DNA of 64,000 bases from Flavobacteriales bacterium. GTDB taxonomy: Bacteria > Bacteroidota > Bacteroidia > Flavobacteriales_F > PHOS-HE28. The notes below the pieces were generated by a model. That model had not been told where the DNA came from, ran no database searches, and saw only the letters and a list, made by a program, of their open reading frames with translations. Shown in pieces: positions 36,147 through 45,224 of the stretch. Numbering within the stretch: position 1 is the first letter of the stretch; each line of letters starts with the position of its first letter. The translations under genes and the position numbers were made by a program. The stretch spans positions 327,001-391,000 of the forward strand of contig JADJQW010000003.1 in NCBI GenBank assembly GCA_016712535.1, given 5' to 3'.

Positions 36147-37174
36147 AAGAACCTGATCAGTGCGGCGAAGCCGGCCCCCATCACCATGGCCACCTTCATC
36201 AGGGCGCCAGCGCGATTGTGCTCTTCGCGCGTGGCAGCGTTGTATGTGAAGGCCGCCGAAAGCAGCAATGGCGCAATGATCCCGAGCTGGATGTACCAGT
36301 AGGCCATGTTGCCGTGCAGCGCAGGCACCAGCATGTGCACGGCGAGCAATGCGAGGATCAGCATGGCGATGTAAGCGAGCGTGAGCGCTTTGGCCCATTG
36401 AATGCCCCAAGCGATGGGGATGGTGCGGCAGCCGTGGGCGGCATCGCCTTTCACATCGGCCATGTCCTTCTGCAGTTCGCGAACCAGCGAGGAGAGGAAC
36501 GCGAAGGCCGTGAAGCCCAATACCCACCACCAGAGCTCGGTGAAGGTGCCCTCCATCTCATAGCGGGCATCGCCAGGCAGGATCACGGTGCTATGGGCCG
36601 CGAAGGAGCGTTGCAGCGCGGGGATCTCGTACAGGCCGACGGTGAGCGGCACCAGCGCGGTGAGCACGGCCACGGTGCCATTGCCGATGATGAGCTGCCG
36701 CTTGAAGCTGGTGCTGTACGTCCACAATGCGCCGATGGCGAACGCTGGGATGACGAGCAGTGGCCACTGGCCGGTCCGCCAGGCAACGATCGCGCCGCAG
36801 AGAAGGCCCGCACTGCTCAGCACCAGATGCGCTGCCATGGCCACCCGCCGCTTCACGCTGCGGCCCACGATCACGGTGCCCGGCCGGTTGATCCGGTCGA
36901 TGCGGGTGTCGAAGTAGTCGTTGATGATGTTGCCCGCCGCGCCGATGAGCACCACGCTGAGCACGAGCAGCACGAAGAGCCAGAGCGGCAATTGCGGGCC
37001 GAAGCCCGGTTCCACGCTGATCTGGGCACGGGTGATGCCACCGCCCGCTTCCTGCAATAGCTGTTTCAGGCCACGCTCGAGGTAGCCCAGCACCAGGCCG
37101 TATCGGATCAGCGCCATGGTGAGCGCCATGATCAGCAGGTTCAAAGGGCGCGATAGGCGTATCAGATCGAGCAT
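36143..37174 (-). CDS. UbiA-family prenyltransferase (GGGP-synthase-like annotation)
   Basis: A 343-aa polytopic membrane enzyme with about eight or nine helices. Both Asp-rich prenyl-diphosphate motifs are present: NDYFDTRID (85-93) and a second block around RELQKDMADVKGD (about 225-237). Bacteroidota members are commonly annotated as geranylgeranylglycerol-phosphate geranylgeranyltransferases, but the acceptor is unproven. The start is taken at MLDLIRLSRPLNLL (37174), which matches UbiA N-termini; an upstream ATG at 37213 would overlap kdsC. A loop of about 30 residues between helices 1 and 2 (LERGLKQLLQEAGGGITRAQ) is long for the family. Confidence 0.88.
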   Translation of the reverse strand: MLDLIRLSRPLNLLIMALTMALIRYGLVLGYLERGLKQLLQEAGGGITRAQISVEPGFGPQLPLWLFVLLVLSVVLIGAAGNIINDYFDTRIDRINRPGTVIVGRSVKRRVAMAAHLVLSSAGLLCGAIVAWRTGQWPLLVIPAFAIGALWTYSTSFKRQLIIGNGTVAVLTALVPLTVGLYEIPALQRSFAAHSTVILPGDARYEMEGTFTELWWWVLGFTAFAFLSSLVRELQKDMADVKGDAAHGCRTIPIAWGIQWAKALTLAYIAMLILALLAVHMLVPALHGNMAYWYIQLGIIAPLLLSAAFTYNAATREEHNRAGALMKVAMVMGAGFAALIRFL

Positions 37175-37196
37175 CGGGCAGGTCCTCTTCGCTCCA

Positions 37197-37721
37197 TCAC
37201 CAAGTGTAGGCACCGTCGGTGAGCCACTTGCCTTGCACCTTCATGGCCTGTTCCAATAGGTCGCGCACGCAGCCTTGTCCACCGGCCTTGGCGCTGATGA
37301 ACCGGCAGATGGCCTTCACCTCGGGGGCGGCGTCAGCGGGACAGCAGGGCAGGGCCACGCGATGCATCACGCGCAAGTCGGGGATGTCGTCGCCCATGTA
37401 CGCCGTGCGCGCTGGATCCACGAGGCCTTCGGCGATGAGTTCATCGAGCTTGGCGTTCTTGTCGAGCACGCTGCTGTGATAGGCCGTGACGCGCAGCCGC
37501 TCGAAGCTCTCGCGCATGCCATCGCTGCGGCCGCCGGTGGTGATGATGATGCGGTATCCTTCCTTGATCGCATGCTGAACGGCGTAGGCATCACGGCTGT
37601 GGAATGTGCGAACCGGGTCGATGCCGGGAAGCATCAGCACGCGGTTGTCCGTGAACACGCCATCCACATCGAAGAGGAAAGCGTCGATGCCAGCGAGGAG
37701 CTCCTTATAGGTCGATGCCAT
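37197..37721 (-). CDS. KdsC-type HAD phosphatase (KDO 8-phosphate phosphatase family)
   Basis: A 174-aa HAD phosphatase without a cap domain, the tetramer-forming C0 type. The catalytic motif FDVDGVFTD places the nucleophile D18 and the acid D20; later motifs TTGGR, and DDIPDL for metal binding, are intact. In lipopolysaccharide synthesis KdsC makes KDO from KDO-8-P. Its start overlaps the upstream DUF2520 stop by 17 nt. The C-terminus (WLTDGAYTW) is followed after 22 nt by the ubiA-like gene. Confidence 0.9.
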   Translation of the reverse strand: MASTYKELLAGIDAFLFDVDGVFTDNRVLMLPGIDPVRTFHSRDAYAVQHAIKEGYRIIITTGGRSDGMRESFERLRVTAYHSSVLDKNAKLDELIAEGLVDPARTAYMGDDIPDLRVMHRVALPCCPADAAPEVKAICRFISAKAGGQGCVRDLLEQAMKVQGKWLTDGAYTW

Positions 37722-38490
37722 CCGTGGGGTGGCCGTGCGCCTTCAGCATCATGCTGCTCAATTGCGCATAGGCGCGACGAAGATCGGCTTCGTCCTCCAA
37801 CAGTTCGAGGTGGCGCTTCACAGAGGTGATGTCTCCCCTCCGCGCTGGTCCGGTGAGCGCTTCGGCGGGCCCGATGGTCGTGACTTTCTGCGCTGTGAGC
37901 TTCCACAGCGGCATGAGGAGATTGGGCGGCAGTTTCTCCTGCTTGAGCAGGCGTTGGGCTTCGCGCATCAGGAAGACCGGGAAGTTGCTGGCGAGCACCG
38001 CCGTGAGGTGCAGCAGCTCGCGCTGGCGATGGGGCAGTTGCAGCACACTGCCGCTGACGGCGCGCGCGAGCTTCAGGATGACCGCCTCAGCCTCTGGCGT
38101 GCTTGCTTCCACCGCAAGCGGCACATCGCTCAGGTCGATGGGAGCGCCATGGCTCAGGGTCTGCACGGGCCAGATCACCGCGCGGTGCTCATGGGGCACC
38201 AGCACATCGATGGGCACGGCCCCGGCGGTATGGGCCACCACGGTGCCGCCTGCAGGAATGCGCGCGGCGATCTCGGCGATGCTGTCATCGCTCGTGGCGA
38301 TGATCACGAGGTCGGCCTCTGGCAGCGCGCGGTCCAAGCGGTGGGCAGGGCATTCGAGGAAGCGCGCCAAGTCGTTGAGCTTCTCCGGGTTGCGGCCCGC
38401 CACGCCGATGAGCGGCAGCTTGGCCTTCATGATGGCGTGGCCCAGGTGGTAGGCCATGCGTCCCGTGCCGATGATGAGGATCGATGTCAT
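37705..38490 (-). CDS. Rossmann-like and DUF2520 protein
   Basis: A 261-aa NAD(P)-binding-type protein. The N-terminal Rossmann loop is IIGTGRMAYHLG (residues 5-16), followed by GVAGRNPEKLNDLA and VIIATSDDSIAEIA, as in 6-phosphogluconate dehydrogenase-like folds. The DUF2520 domain follows (WPVQTLSHGAPIDLSDVPLA, LHLTAVLASNFPVFLM, GPARRGDITSVKRH). Family function is unclear; some relatives act on ketopantoate-like substrates. First gene of a four-gene operon with overlapping ends. Confidence 0.88.
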   Translation of the reverse strand: MTSILIIGTGRMAYHLGHAIMKAKLPLIGVAGRNPEKLNDLARFLECPAHRLDRALPEADLVIIATSDDSIAEIAARIPAGGTVVAHTAGAVPIDVLVPHEHRAVIWPVQTLSHGAPIDLSDVPLAVEASTPEAEAVILKLARAVSGSVLQLPHRQRELLHLTAVLASNFPVFLMREAQRLLKQEKLPPNLLMPLWKLTAQKVTTIGPAEALTGPARRGDITSVKRHLELLEDEADLRRAYAQLSSMMLKAHGHPTDGIDL

Positions 38491-38599
38491 TCTGTTGTCG
38501 TGAAGCGTCGGTCATGGCCGATGGTAGGGTCAACTCCGTCATCCCGGCCTTGAGCAAGGAGTGGCGACCTGCCGAGGTTGAAGTCGAATTCCATCGCCA

Positions 38600-41407
38600 T
38601 CATTTTCCCCGTGCGCGCTGCCAGACCGCCATGCCGGAGCCGAGCGCCAGCAGCACGCAGCCGATCCACAGGATGTTGATGCCAGGGAAGATCAGCGCTT
38701 GCATCACCACGAATTCACGCTCTGCCACATCGAGCCCCAGCTTCCCGCCTTCAACGGTCGCCAGACTGTAACGGATGCGCAAGGCTTCCAACTCAGCCGC
38801 CTTGCCCATCACCGGCTGCCCATCGGCGTAGATCACCAGCGGCCGTGCCTCGAACCAGCGTTCCGGGTTGTAAAGGTCACGGATGCGCAAAGCAGCGGCA
38901 TGCACGGTGAAGCGGTCGCCGAGCATGGCCTTGGTGGTGCTGTCCTGCATGATGTACAAGCTGTCGATGACTGCAACGCTCGTCGGCGTTACGATCGTGT
39001 CGCCCACTTGCTTGTCATAGCGGCGGTTCGGCATCCATGCATCGTCCGGCACGATGGTGCCATTGGGCAGCGTGTCCGGGGCCATCGCCATTTCCGCGTA
39101 GCGCAGGTGCGTGTAGAGGTCGCGCGTGAGCCAATGGCGCGTGCTCGGTTCGGGCACGTTGCCCATGCGCTCATTGAGCTGTATGATGGGCGAGAGCGTG
39201 AACAAGGGCTTGCCGGGCGCAGTAGGGCTCCAATCGCTCGCGCGCCATAGCTCGCGCTTGCTGTAGCTCTCGAGCGGCTCCCAATGCTCGGGCTGCTGCG
39301 CGAGGAACTCCGGACCGGCGCTGTGCGCCTGCCGTGCGCGGAACAAGGTGCCTCCGATGCGAACGGTATCGCCCTGCGCATAGCGTCGCGGCTCCACGCC
39401 GAAATACTCCATGGCGTACTCGAGGTTCACGCCATCGCGCTGCTTCCCGCGGTAGTGGACATAGAACTCGCCCATGCGCGTGGTGTCTCCGCGGTACAGC
39501 AGGATCTCCTTGCTGTTGCTGAAGCCCTCGTTGAGGAAGCGCAGGTCCATGTTGCGCGCATTCATGCTCACGTCCTGCGTGCGACTGGTGCTCACGAGCG
39601 CTCCTAGGAGCACCAGCGCGAAGCCCGTGTGCGCGATGCTCGGCCCGGCACCTTTCAGCCGGCCTTTCAGCACGGCGGGGATGTAGCCGATGTTGGCCAC
39701 GGCCGCGAACACGGTCGTGAAGAGCAGCAGCGATAATTGCAGCTCATGCACGCGGTATCGGAGCAAGGCGATGCCCAAGCCAGCGATCACCGCGCTGATG
39801 ACGAGCACGATCGCGAGCTGGCGGACCAGGCGCTTGAAGCCATCCTGCTTCCAGCGCAGGTACTGCACGAAAGCCACCAGGAGCGAGACGATGATGGCGA
39901 AGGGCGTCTGCCAACGGTTGTAATGCGCGATGGCTTCGCTCGGAGGCGCCAGGCCATCGCTGCCGAGCTTCACCAGGAAGTCCCAACCTGTGCGCTCGCC
40001 CATGCTGGAGAAGAAGCCCTGGAAGGGCGCGAGCAGCAGGTTGGTTACGGGGATGCTCGTGCTGAAGGTGATCTGCGCCGCGCTGAGCAGCAGCACGAGC
40101 GAGGCGATGAAGAGCCAGAACTCGCGGCTCCAGAGGGCTTCTTCGGGATCCTTGGAACTGAAGCCTTTACGGTATGCGCTGAAGATGTGCACCGCCGTGA
40201 GCAGCCCGAAGAGCAGGATCGCCTCCACCTCGATGGCCAGCGCGAGGCCGAGCGCGAGCAGCGCGAACGAAAGGCCGACGTAGATCCATCGCTGCTTGCG
40301 ATCGGGATGCAGCATGGCCGCACTGATTCCGATGAAGATCAGCAGGAAGCGAACGAGCGCGGGCAGCATGCCATCACCGGTGAAGCTGTGCACGCTGGTA
40401 TCGCCCAGCACGCCGCTTCGCGTGAGGAAGGTGCTGTAGAGGATCAGGATGAAGGTGATGAGCGTGAGCGCGAAGGCGCTGAAGAGGGAGGTCTCCTTGC
40501 GCTTGTTCACGAGCATCAGGTGGCCGGCGCCAACTAGCGTTATCCAAGGAACCAGTGAAGCGTTCTCCACCGGGTCCCAAGCCCAGAAGCCGCCGAAGCT
40601 GAGCGCCTCATAGGCCCACGCGCCGCCCATGAGGATGCCCGTGCCCAGCACCATCACGCCGAAGAAGGTCCAAGGCAATGCAGGCTTCATCCACTCAGAG
40701 CGCTGGTTGCGCCAGAGCCCGGCGATCGCGTAGGCGAAAGGCGGCAGCGTCGCCGCGAAGCCGAGGAAGAGCGTGGGCGGATGGATCACCATCCAGTAGT
40801 TCTGAAGCAGCGGGTTCAGGCCGCGTCCATCCTTGAACTCATCGATCGCGGTGAGGTAGCCCGCCATCTTCGTCCAGGGCAGGCCGATGTAATCCGTTGT
40901 CTCGCGGACCAGCAGGAAGGGGCTGCTTCCCAGTTTCCAGTCGCCCACGTACACGCCGATGAGCATGAAGGCGAGGAAGACCTGCACGAGCGCGAACACG
41001 GCCATCACATGGGGTTCCCATGATTTGGCGCGCGCGATGAGGATGTTCCCCAGCACCATATGCCAGAAGGTCCAGAGCAGGAATGAGCCCTCCTGTCCTT
41101 CCCAGAAGCAGCTTGCGATGTACTTCATCGGCATCTGCAGGTTGCTGTGCTTCCACACGTAGTCGAACTCGAACCAGTGATTGAACAGCATCACGAAGAG
41201 CATGACCACGATGCCGAGCACCGCTGCGCTGTGGGCCCGGAAGCCCACGCGGCCCATGCGGGTCCATGCATCATCCTTCCGCTGCGCTCCGGTGAAGTAG
41301 GCCAGCGTGGCGAGCATGGCGCTCACCAGCGAGATGATGGTCAATGCATGTCCGAGCTTCCCTGCCCAGGCATGCTCGCCGATGTATTCGATCGCTGATG
41401 TTTCCAA
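38600..41407 (-). CDS. ccmF: Cytochrome c maturation heme lyase subunit CcmF
   Basis: A 935-aa polytopic membrane protein of System I cytochrome c maturation, which attaches heme delivered by CcmE to apocytochrome c. The WWD heme-handling motif is clear (FGGFWAWDPVENASLVPW, residues 271-288), as are histidines near WMVIHPPTLFLG (206-217). The long C-terminal periplasmic part exceeds the about 650 aa of the E. coli protein. The start appears to be a TTG at 41407: no in-frame ATG or GTG lies between it and an upstream in-frame TGA, and the SAIEYIGEH start matches homologues. Last gene of ccmBCDEF, 62 nt after ccmE. Confidence 0.92.
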   Translation of the reverse strand: METSAIEYIGEHAWAGKLGHALTIISLVSAMLATLAYFTGAQRKDDAWTRMGRVGFRAHSAAVLGIVVMLFVMLFNHWFEFDYVWKHSNLQMPMKYIASCFWEGQEGSFLLWTFWHMVLGNILIARAKSWEPHVMAVFALVQVFLAFMLIGVYVGDWKLGSSPFLLVRETTDYIGLPWTKMAGYLTAIDEFKDGRGLNPLLQNYWMVIHPPTLFLGFAATLPPFAYAIAGLWRNQRSEWMKPALPWTFFGVMVLGTGILMGGAWAYEALSFGGFWAWDPVENASLVPWITLVGAGHLMLVNKRKETSLFSAFALTLITFILILYSTFLTRSGVLGDTSVHSFTGDGMLPALVRFLLIFIGISAAMLHPDRKQRWIYVGLSFALLALGLALAIEVEAILLFGLLTAVHIFSAYRKGFSSKDPEEALWSREFWLFIASLVLLLSAAQITFSTSIPVTNLLLAPFQGFFSSMGERTGWDFLVKLGSDGLAPPSEAIAHYNRWQTPFAIIVSLLVAFVQYLRWKQDGFKRLVRQLAIVLVISAVIAGLGIALLRYRVHELQLSLLLFTTVFAAVANIGYIPAVLKGRLKGAGPSIAHTGFALVLLGALVSTSRTQDVSMNARNMDLRFLNEGFSNSKEILLYRGDTTRMGEFYVHYRGKQRDGVNLEYAMEYFGVEPRRYAQGDTVRIGGTLFRARQAHSAGPEFLAQQPEHWEPLESYSKRELWRASDWSPTAPGKPLFTLSPIIQLNERMGNVPEPSTRHWLTRDLYTHLRYAEMAMAPDTLPNGTIVPDDAWMPNRRYDKQVGDTIVTPTSVAVIDSLYIMQDSTTKAMLGDRFTVHAAALRIRDLYNPERWFEARPLVIYADGQPVMGKAAELEALRIRYSLATVEGGKLGLDVAEREFVVMQALIFPGINILWIGCVLLALGSGMAVWQRARGK

Positions 41408-41469
41408 TTCAGTACGGCATTCAACCTGTGACCATCAAACGGGCAACAGGCGGGACGCCTGCTGGACCA

Positions 41470-41868
41470 TCAAACCCCAACCTGCCCAACCTGCTGCATT
41501 TCATTGTACTTGCTCGGGCACTTCATCAGCATGTCGTGCGCCTCGAATTCGCCGGCATCATTCACCTTGCCGGTGAGCACGATGCTCTCGGAGCGCTCGA
41601 AGTCGTATGGCTTGGCCTTGGCAAGGCGCACCACGCAGCGATCGCCATTATCGTCCATCAAGGTGAAAGTGGTGAGGTTGGCATCCACGATGGGCTCATA
41701 CTCCACGGGCACGCTCTTGTCCAGGTAGCCCTTCACCTTGAATTCCTTGCCGGGCTTGGCCTTGGCCTGCGCAAGGTCGACGAAGGTGCTGCTGTCGGCC
41801 AAGGTGGCGATGAAGGCCGCCATGGCGACGGCGATGAGGACGAGGGCGATGATGTGCGAGCGTTTCAT
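41470..41868 (-). CDS. ccmE: Heme chaperone CcmE, CxxxY type
   Basis: A 132-aa periplasmic heme chaperone. It has an N-terminal membrane anchor (IIALVLIAVAMAAFIATLA) and an OB-fold beta-barrel with VKGYLDKSVPVEYEPIVD. The heme-binding motif reads CPSKY (C117, Y121), not the HxxxY of E. coli; a cysteine-type motif is known from other lineages such as Desulfovibrio. The start at 41868 overlaps the ccmD stop (ATGA). Confidence 0.9.
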   Translation of the reverse strand: MKRSHIIALVLIAVAMAAFIATLADSSTFVDLAQAKAKPGKEFKVKGYLDKSVPVEYEPIVDANLTTFTLMDDNGDRCVVRLAKAKPYDFERSESIVLTGKVNDAGEFEAHDMLMKCPSKYNEMQQVGQVGV

Positions 41869-42086
41869 TGCCGGTGATGGTTCTCCATGCGCGCGATACG
41901 GCGGTCGAGCCGGAAGAGCCAGAAGGCCAGCCCCAGAAGGATAACGGCCACAACGGCGATCACGGTGTTGATCTTCCCGCTGCCGTAGAGGGTATCCACG
42001 AGCCAATCGGGGCTGCCTTGCGCGAGCAGCGCATTCGGTGCAGCCACGAAGGCCGCGAGCAGGAACAGCTTAGCGGATGCGTGCAT
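41865..42086 (-). CDS. ccmD: CcmD-like small membrane protein
   Basis: A 73-aa protein with a signal-like N-terminus (KLFLLAAFVAAPNALLAQG) and one membrane helix (VIAVVAVILLGLAFWLFRLD) followed by a basic tail (RRIARMENHHRQ). Small size, position between ccmC and ccmE and the positive cytoplasmic end identify it as CcmD, which helps release CcmE from the CcmABC complex. It overlaps ccmC by 17 nt at its start and ccmE by 4 nt at its end. Confidence 0.8.
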   Translation of the reverse strand: MHASAKLFLLAAFVAAPNALLAQGSPDWLVDTLYGSGKINTVIAVVAVILLGLAFWLFRLDRRIARMENHHRQ

Positions 42087-42982
42087 CTTCTTGGAGGATC
42101 TCGAGCCGCGCGAGGCGGTACCGAAGGTTGAGGAGCCAGGCACCGATGCCCATCCAGCCGAGCACGGCGGCATAGAACACGGGGCGCAGGCTGGAGTCGA
42201 GGTCGTATTGGCTGAAGGCCGGATTGCCGCCGCTGCCCGGAGCCGCGCAGCACCAGGTAGGCGAGATAGATGAGCACGGTCACCGCAGCGCCGTTAAGCT
42301 TGGCATCAGTCGTCCACCAGCCGCCCCATGTGGCGCGCGCCCAGATGCTGCCCGTGACAAGGCCCAAGATGGCGAAGAGCAGGCTGGCATGCACCGCGGC
42401 AACGGCCCCCCGGTCGTGCAGCTCGGCGCCGCTGCGCAGGACGAGGATGCTGAACACCAGCGAAACGGTCTGCAGCATCATCATCGTGAACCACATGGGC
42501 ACATGGAAGTTCAGGTTGCGGATGGTCTCGTACAGCAGGTTCCGGTTCGGGAAGACGAAGCCTTTGCGATGGTGCACGGTCATTTCGCCCACGATATCAT
42601 GCGTGGCACCGCTCCCTTTTTCGGGATTGTAGAAGGCATCGAAGAGCCGCATAGTGCCGGCGCCCGGAGCCGTCACCAGCAGGTCGCTCATATCCTCGCG
42701 CAAGCCTTCCGGCACGTAGATGTGAATCCTTGCATGCGTGGAGTCGATCACATCCACGCGGCCGGCTGGCACGAATTGACCGCCGTTCTCCAGGATTGCG
42801 CTGACCTCGTTGGGCCTGAACTGCGTGCGATAACCCATGACCTCGATGGCGTGCCGTGTCCCCGGTTGCAAGGTGGCCGGTTCGGCATGCACGATGGCCG
42901 GGGCCAGAGGGGTGCGCAAGGCGGTGATGGAAGCAGCAAGCACCAGGGCCACCGCGAGGAATTTCCACCACCACTGCTTCAT
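42070..42982 (-). CDS. ccmC: CcmC/CcsA-type heme delivery protein, with a +1 frameshift near 42236
   Basis: Heme-presenting membrane protein, about 303 aa if the frame is restored. One N-terminal helix, an unusual extracytoplasmic insert of about 130 residues, then six-helix-type CcmC sequence with LNFHVPMWF and WATWGGWWTTDAKL-like WWD region (short form WGGWWTTDAK). At a GGG run (plus-strand CCC 42236-42238) one extra base shifts the frame: upstream reads VLRGSGQRR, downstream AFSQYDLDSSLRPVFYAAVL continues in another frame to TAA at 42070. Removing one G gives a continuous family-like protein. Essential for System I, so either an assembly error or a recent mutation. The gene starts 2 nt after the ccmB stop. 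Confidence 0.8.
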
Positions 42983-42984
42983 TT

Positions 42985-43650
42985 TCAATCGCGCCAAAGG
43001 TACGGGAAGAGCAACCAGGCCAAGGTGATGGTGACCACATCGAGGGCAGCCAATGCCAGGAAGAGCAGCCCCGTATCCGACCATGGCGCGCCTTGCAGCG
43101 CGAGCTGGCTGGCGCGCATCACGGCCAGGAGCATCGGCAGGATCACTGGGAAGCCGAGGATGGCCATGAGGCCGATACCATTGCCCGCCCGGGCAGCGAT
43201 GGCCGAGATCAGGGTGAGCACCGCTGCGAAGCCGATGCCGCCCAGGACCACCGCGAGCACGAATTGCACGAGATCAGCGCTCGCCAGCGGCTCGTCCCCG
43301 AGGAAGAGCGCGTAGAAGAGCAGGCTGAGCAGGCTCAGCAACGCCATTGTGAGCGCGTTGTACAGCGCGCGAGCCAGCACCACGCTCCGCGGATGCGCCA
43401 AGGTGTGCAAATAGAGCTGTCGGCCTTGGTCCTCGCGCTGAAAGGAGCGAGCCAGCGCATTGAAGGCCGCGAAGAGAAGGATGATCCAGAAGAGAGCGTT
43501 CCAAGCCGTGCCAGCCAATGCGTCCTTCATGGCCAGATGGCACACGTACACGGCGCTCACAACATAAAGGAGCATGCCGCCCCAGGCAGCACGTTGGCGA
43601 AGGTCGAGCGCGGCTTCGAGCTTCAGCAGGTTGAGCACCTCCTTGGACAT
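42985..43650 (-). CDS. ccmB: Heme exporter subunit CcmB
   Basis: A 221-aa six-helix ABC-transporter membrane subunit of the CcmABC complex that drives release of holo-CcmE. It begins SKEVLNLLKLEAALDLRQR and has LFWIILLFAAFNALARSF, followed by the cytoplasmic REDQGRQLYLHTLAHPRS loop characteristic of CcmB. First gene of ccmBCDEF. No ccmA (the ATPase) is adjacent; the next gene upstream is unrelated. A TACCTTGC box (43657-43664, minus) ends 6 nt before the ATG. Confidence 0.92.
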   Translation of the reverse strand: MSKEVLNLLKLEAALDLRQRAAWGGMLLYVVSAVYVCHLAMKDALAGTAWNALFWIILLFAAFNALARSFQREDQGRQLYLHTLAHPRSVVLARALYNALTMALLSLLSLLFYALFLGDEPLASADLVQFVLAVVLGGIGFAAVLTLISAIAARAGNGIGLMAILGFPVILPMLLAVMRASQLALQGAPWSDTGLLFLALAALDVVTITLAWLLFPYLWRD

Positions 43651-43702
43651 GGCGGCGCAAGGTAGCCGGAGCGCATGGGGCTGCCGAGAGAGGCGGAGCC
43701 AC

Positions 43703-44533
43703 CTACTTCCTTCCTTCCTTCACCCTCACGGCTTCCGCATAGAACACCATGTACACATCGATGAGGGGGCGAACGCCAACAGGCGCCTTCCGATTGGCTT
43801 CAGCGGGGATCACCACGAGCACTTTATCCGCCCAGCGCGCCAGGCGGAATGCTCTGTACTTGCGGAACAGCTTCAGCTTCGGATATCGCTTCTCGAAAGT
43901 CTCGATGCCCTCCGGCCAGTTTCGTTCATGGCTGCGGAAAACCACAGCATCGATCTCTGCTTTGCTGAGGCCTTGCTTGTCGAGGGCAGAGAGCGCCTCG
44001 GCATCATCGGCGAGGTCGTAGGTGGCGTAAACGGCATCGGGCCGCAGGATGCGCGCGGGCCGCAACCGCTGCCAAGCGGGTCCTTTGCTTGGCGGCTCAC
44101 GCAAGGCCATGGCATCAACGGCCTCCACGCCGCCGGCGCGCACCACGAGATAGAAGTCCTCTTTGGCCCGAAGGTCTTCGGGCATGTGGATGTTGAACAC
44201 GGCAGGCACCGAGACGATCGACATGGCGCCCTCGTCCGATGAGTACTCGCAAACGAGGTAGGCCGTGTAGTTGCGCAGTGCACCGGCATTCGCTGATCGC
44301 GCGCTATCCGTGCGCAGGCCGGCTGGCAGCGCCTGCGGCTCGCTCAGGCGCAGAATATCAGCGATGCCCTCAGGCGAAATGCCGGCAGCCTTCAAACCTG
44401 CTTGTGCAGGGGCATCCTGCCCCAGGTCCGGACGGGCCACGAGCGCCGAAGGCGTGGTGATGCGCACTTGGGTCTGGCCAAGCAGTCCCGAAGGGAGGAT
44501 GAAAAGGAGAGCGAATTGCAAGTGCTTGATCAT
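43703..44533 (-). CDS. Secreted protein of unknown function (276 aa)
   Basis: Signal peptide (HLQFALLFILPSGLLGQ), then a Pro/Ala-rich segment and an alpha/beta domain with IVSVPAVFNIHMPEDLRAKE, FYLVVRAGGVEAVDAM and KYRAFRLARWADKVLVV. No T9SS or membrane anchor, so probably periplasmic. It ends 52 nt before ccmB on the same strand and might be co-transcribed, but no cytochrome or heme motif is present. Family not recognised. Confidence 0.65.
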   Translation of the reverse strand: MIKHLQFALLFILPSGLLGQTQVRITTPSALVARPDLGQDAPAQAGLKAAGISPEGIADILRLSEPQALPAGLRTDSARSANAGALRNYTAYLVCEYSSDEGAMSIVSVPAVFNIHMPEDLRAKEDFYLVVRAGGVEAVDAMALREPPSKGPAWQRLRPARILRPDAVYATYDLADDAEALSALDKQGLSKAEIDAVVFRSHERNWPEGIETFEKRYPKLKLFRKYRAFRLARWADKVLVVIPAEANRKAPVGVRPLIDVYMVFYAEAVRVKEGRK

Positions 44534-44639
44534 GTGGGAGGGTCATTGCTACGCAGCGGCGCTGAAAAGGTAACGGCGCACGCCAGCGCATTTTCGAGGA
44601 TCGTGATGAACCTTTGCCACCCAGGCTTGTTCATCACGG

Positions 44640-45224
44640 ATGCGAACCATGAACGTCATGCTCCTGATCTCAATACTAGGCTTATTCGGTTGTTTCCGTG
44701 GCGTCAAGAAAGCCGAGCCTACTGGTCGGACCACGGCGACCGGGGTTGGTTTCCATGACCTGGTCGCCACGGACATCCATGGTCAGGCTTATCCGTTCGA
44801 GCAGCTCAAGGGCAAGAAGGTGATCGTTGTGAACACGGCCAGCGAATGCGGTTACACGCCGCAATACCGGCAGCTGCAGGAGCTCCATGAGGCATACGGC
44901 AAGAAGGGCCTCGTGATCATCGGCTTCCCGTGCAATCAGTTCGGCGGTCAAGAGCCCGGCAGCGATCAACAGGTAGAGGCATTCTGCCAGAAGAACTATG
45001 GGGTCGCCTTTCCGCTGATGAGCAAGGTTGAAGTGAAGGGCGAGGGCCAGCACCCGGTTTACCGGTGGCTCACGCGGAAGGAGATGAACGGAGCCATGGA
45101 TGCCGTTGTGAAATGGAATTTCCACAAGTTCCTCATCGATGGCGATGGCCGACTCGTCATGTCGCTCGAGAGCGGCGTTTCGCCGTTGGATGAACGAGTG
45201 ATCGGTTGGATCGAGGGCCGATGA
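44640..45224 (+). CDS. Glutathione-peroxidase-family thiol peroxidase, lipoprotein form
   Basis: A 194-aa thioredoxin-fold peroxidase. A lipoprotein signal peptide with lipobox LFGC (C18) suggests membrane anchoring outside the cytoplasm. Catalytic residues of the family are intact: peroxidatic C70 in ASECGYT, Q104 in NQFGGQEPG and W159 in VVKWNF. It reduces peroxides using thioredoxin or a low-molecular-weight thiol. The stop overlaps the ATG of bshB1 (ATGA), a coupling that points to bacillithiol metabolism. AACCTTTG box at 44609-44616. Confidence 0.9.
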   Translation: MRTMNVMLLISILGLFGCFRGVKKAEPTGRTTATGVGFHDLVATDIHGQAYPFEQLKGKKVIVVNTASECGYTPQYRQLQELHEAYGKKGLVIIGFPCNQFGGQEPGSDQQVEAFCQKNYGVAFPLMSKVEVKGEGQHPVYRWLTRKEMNGAMDAVVKWNFHKFLIDGDGRLVMSLESGVSPLDERVIGWIEGR

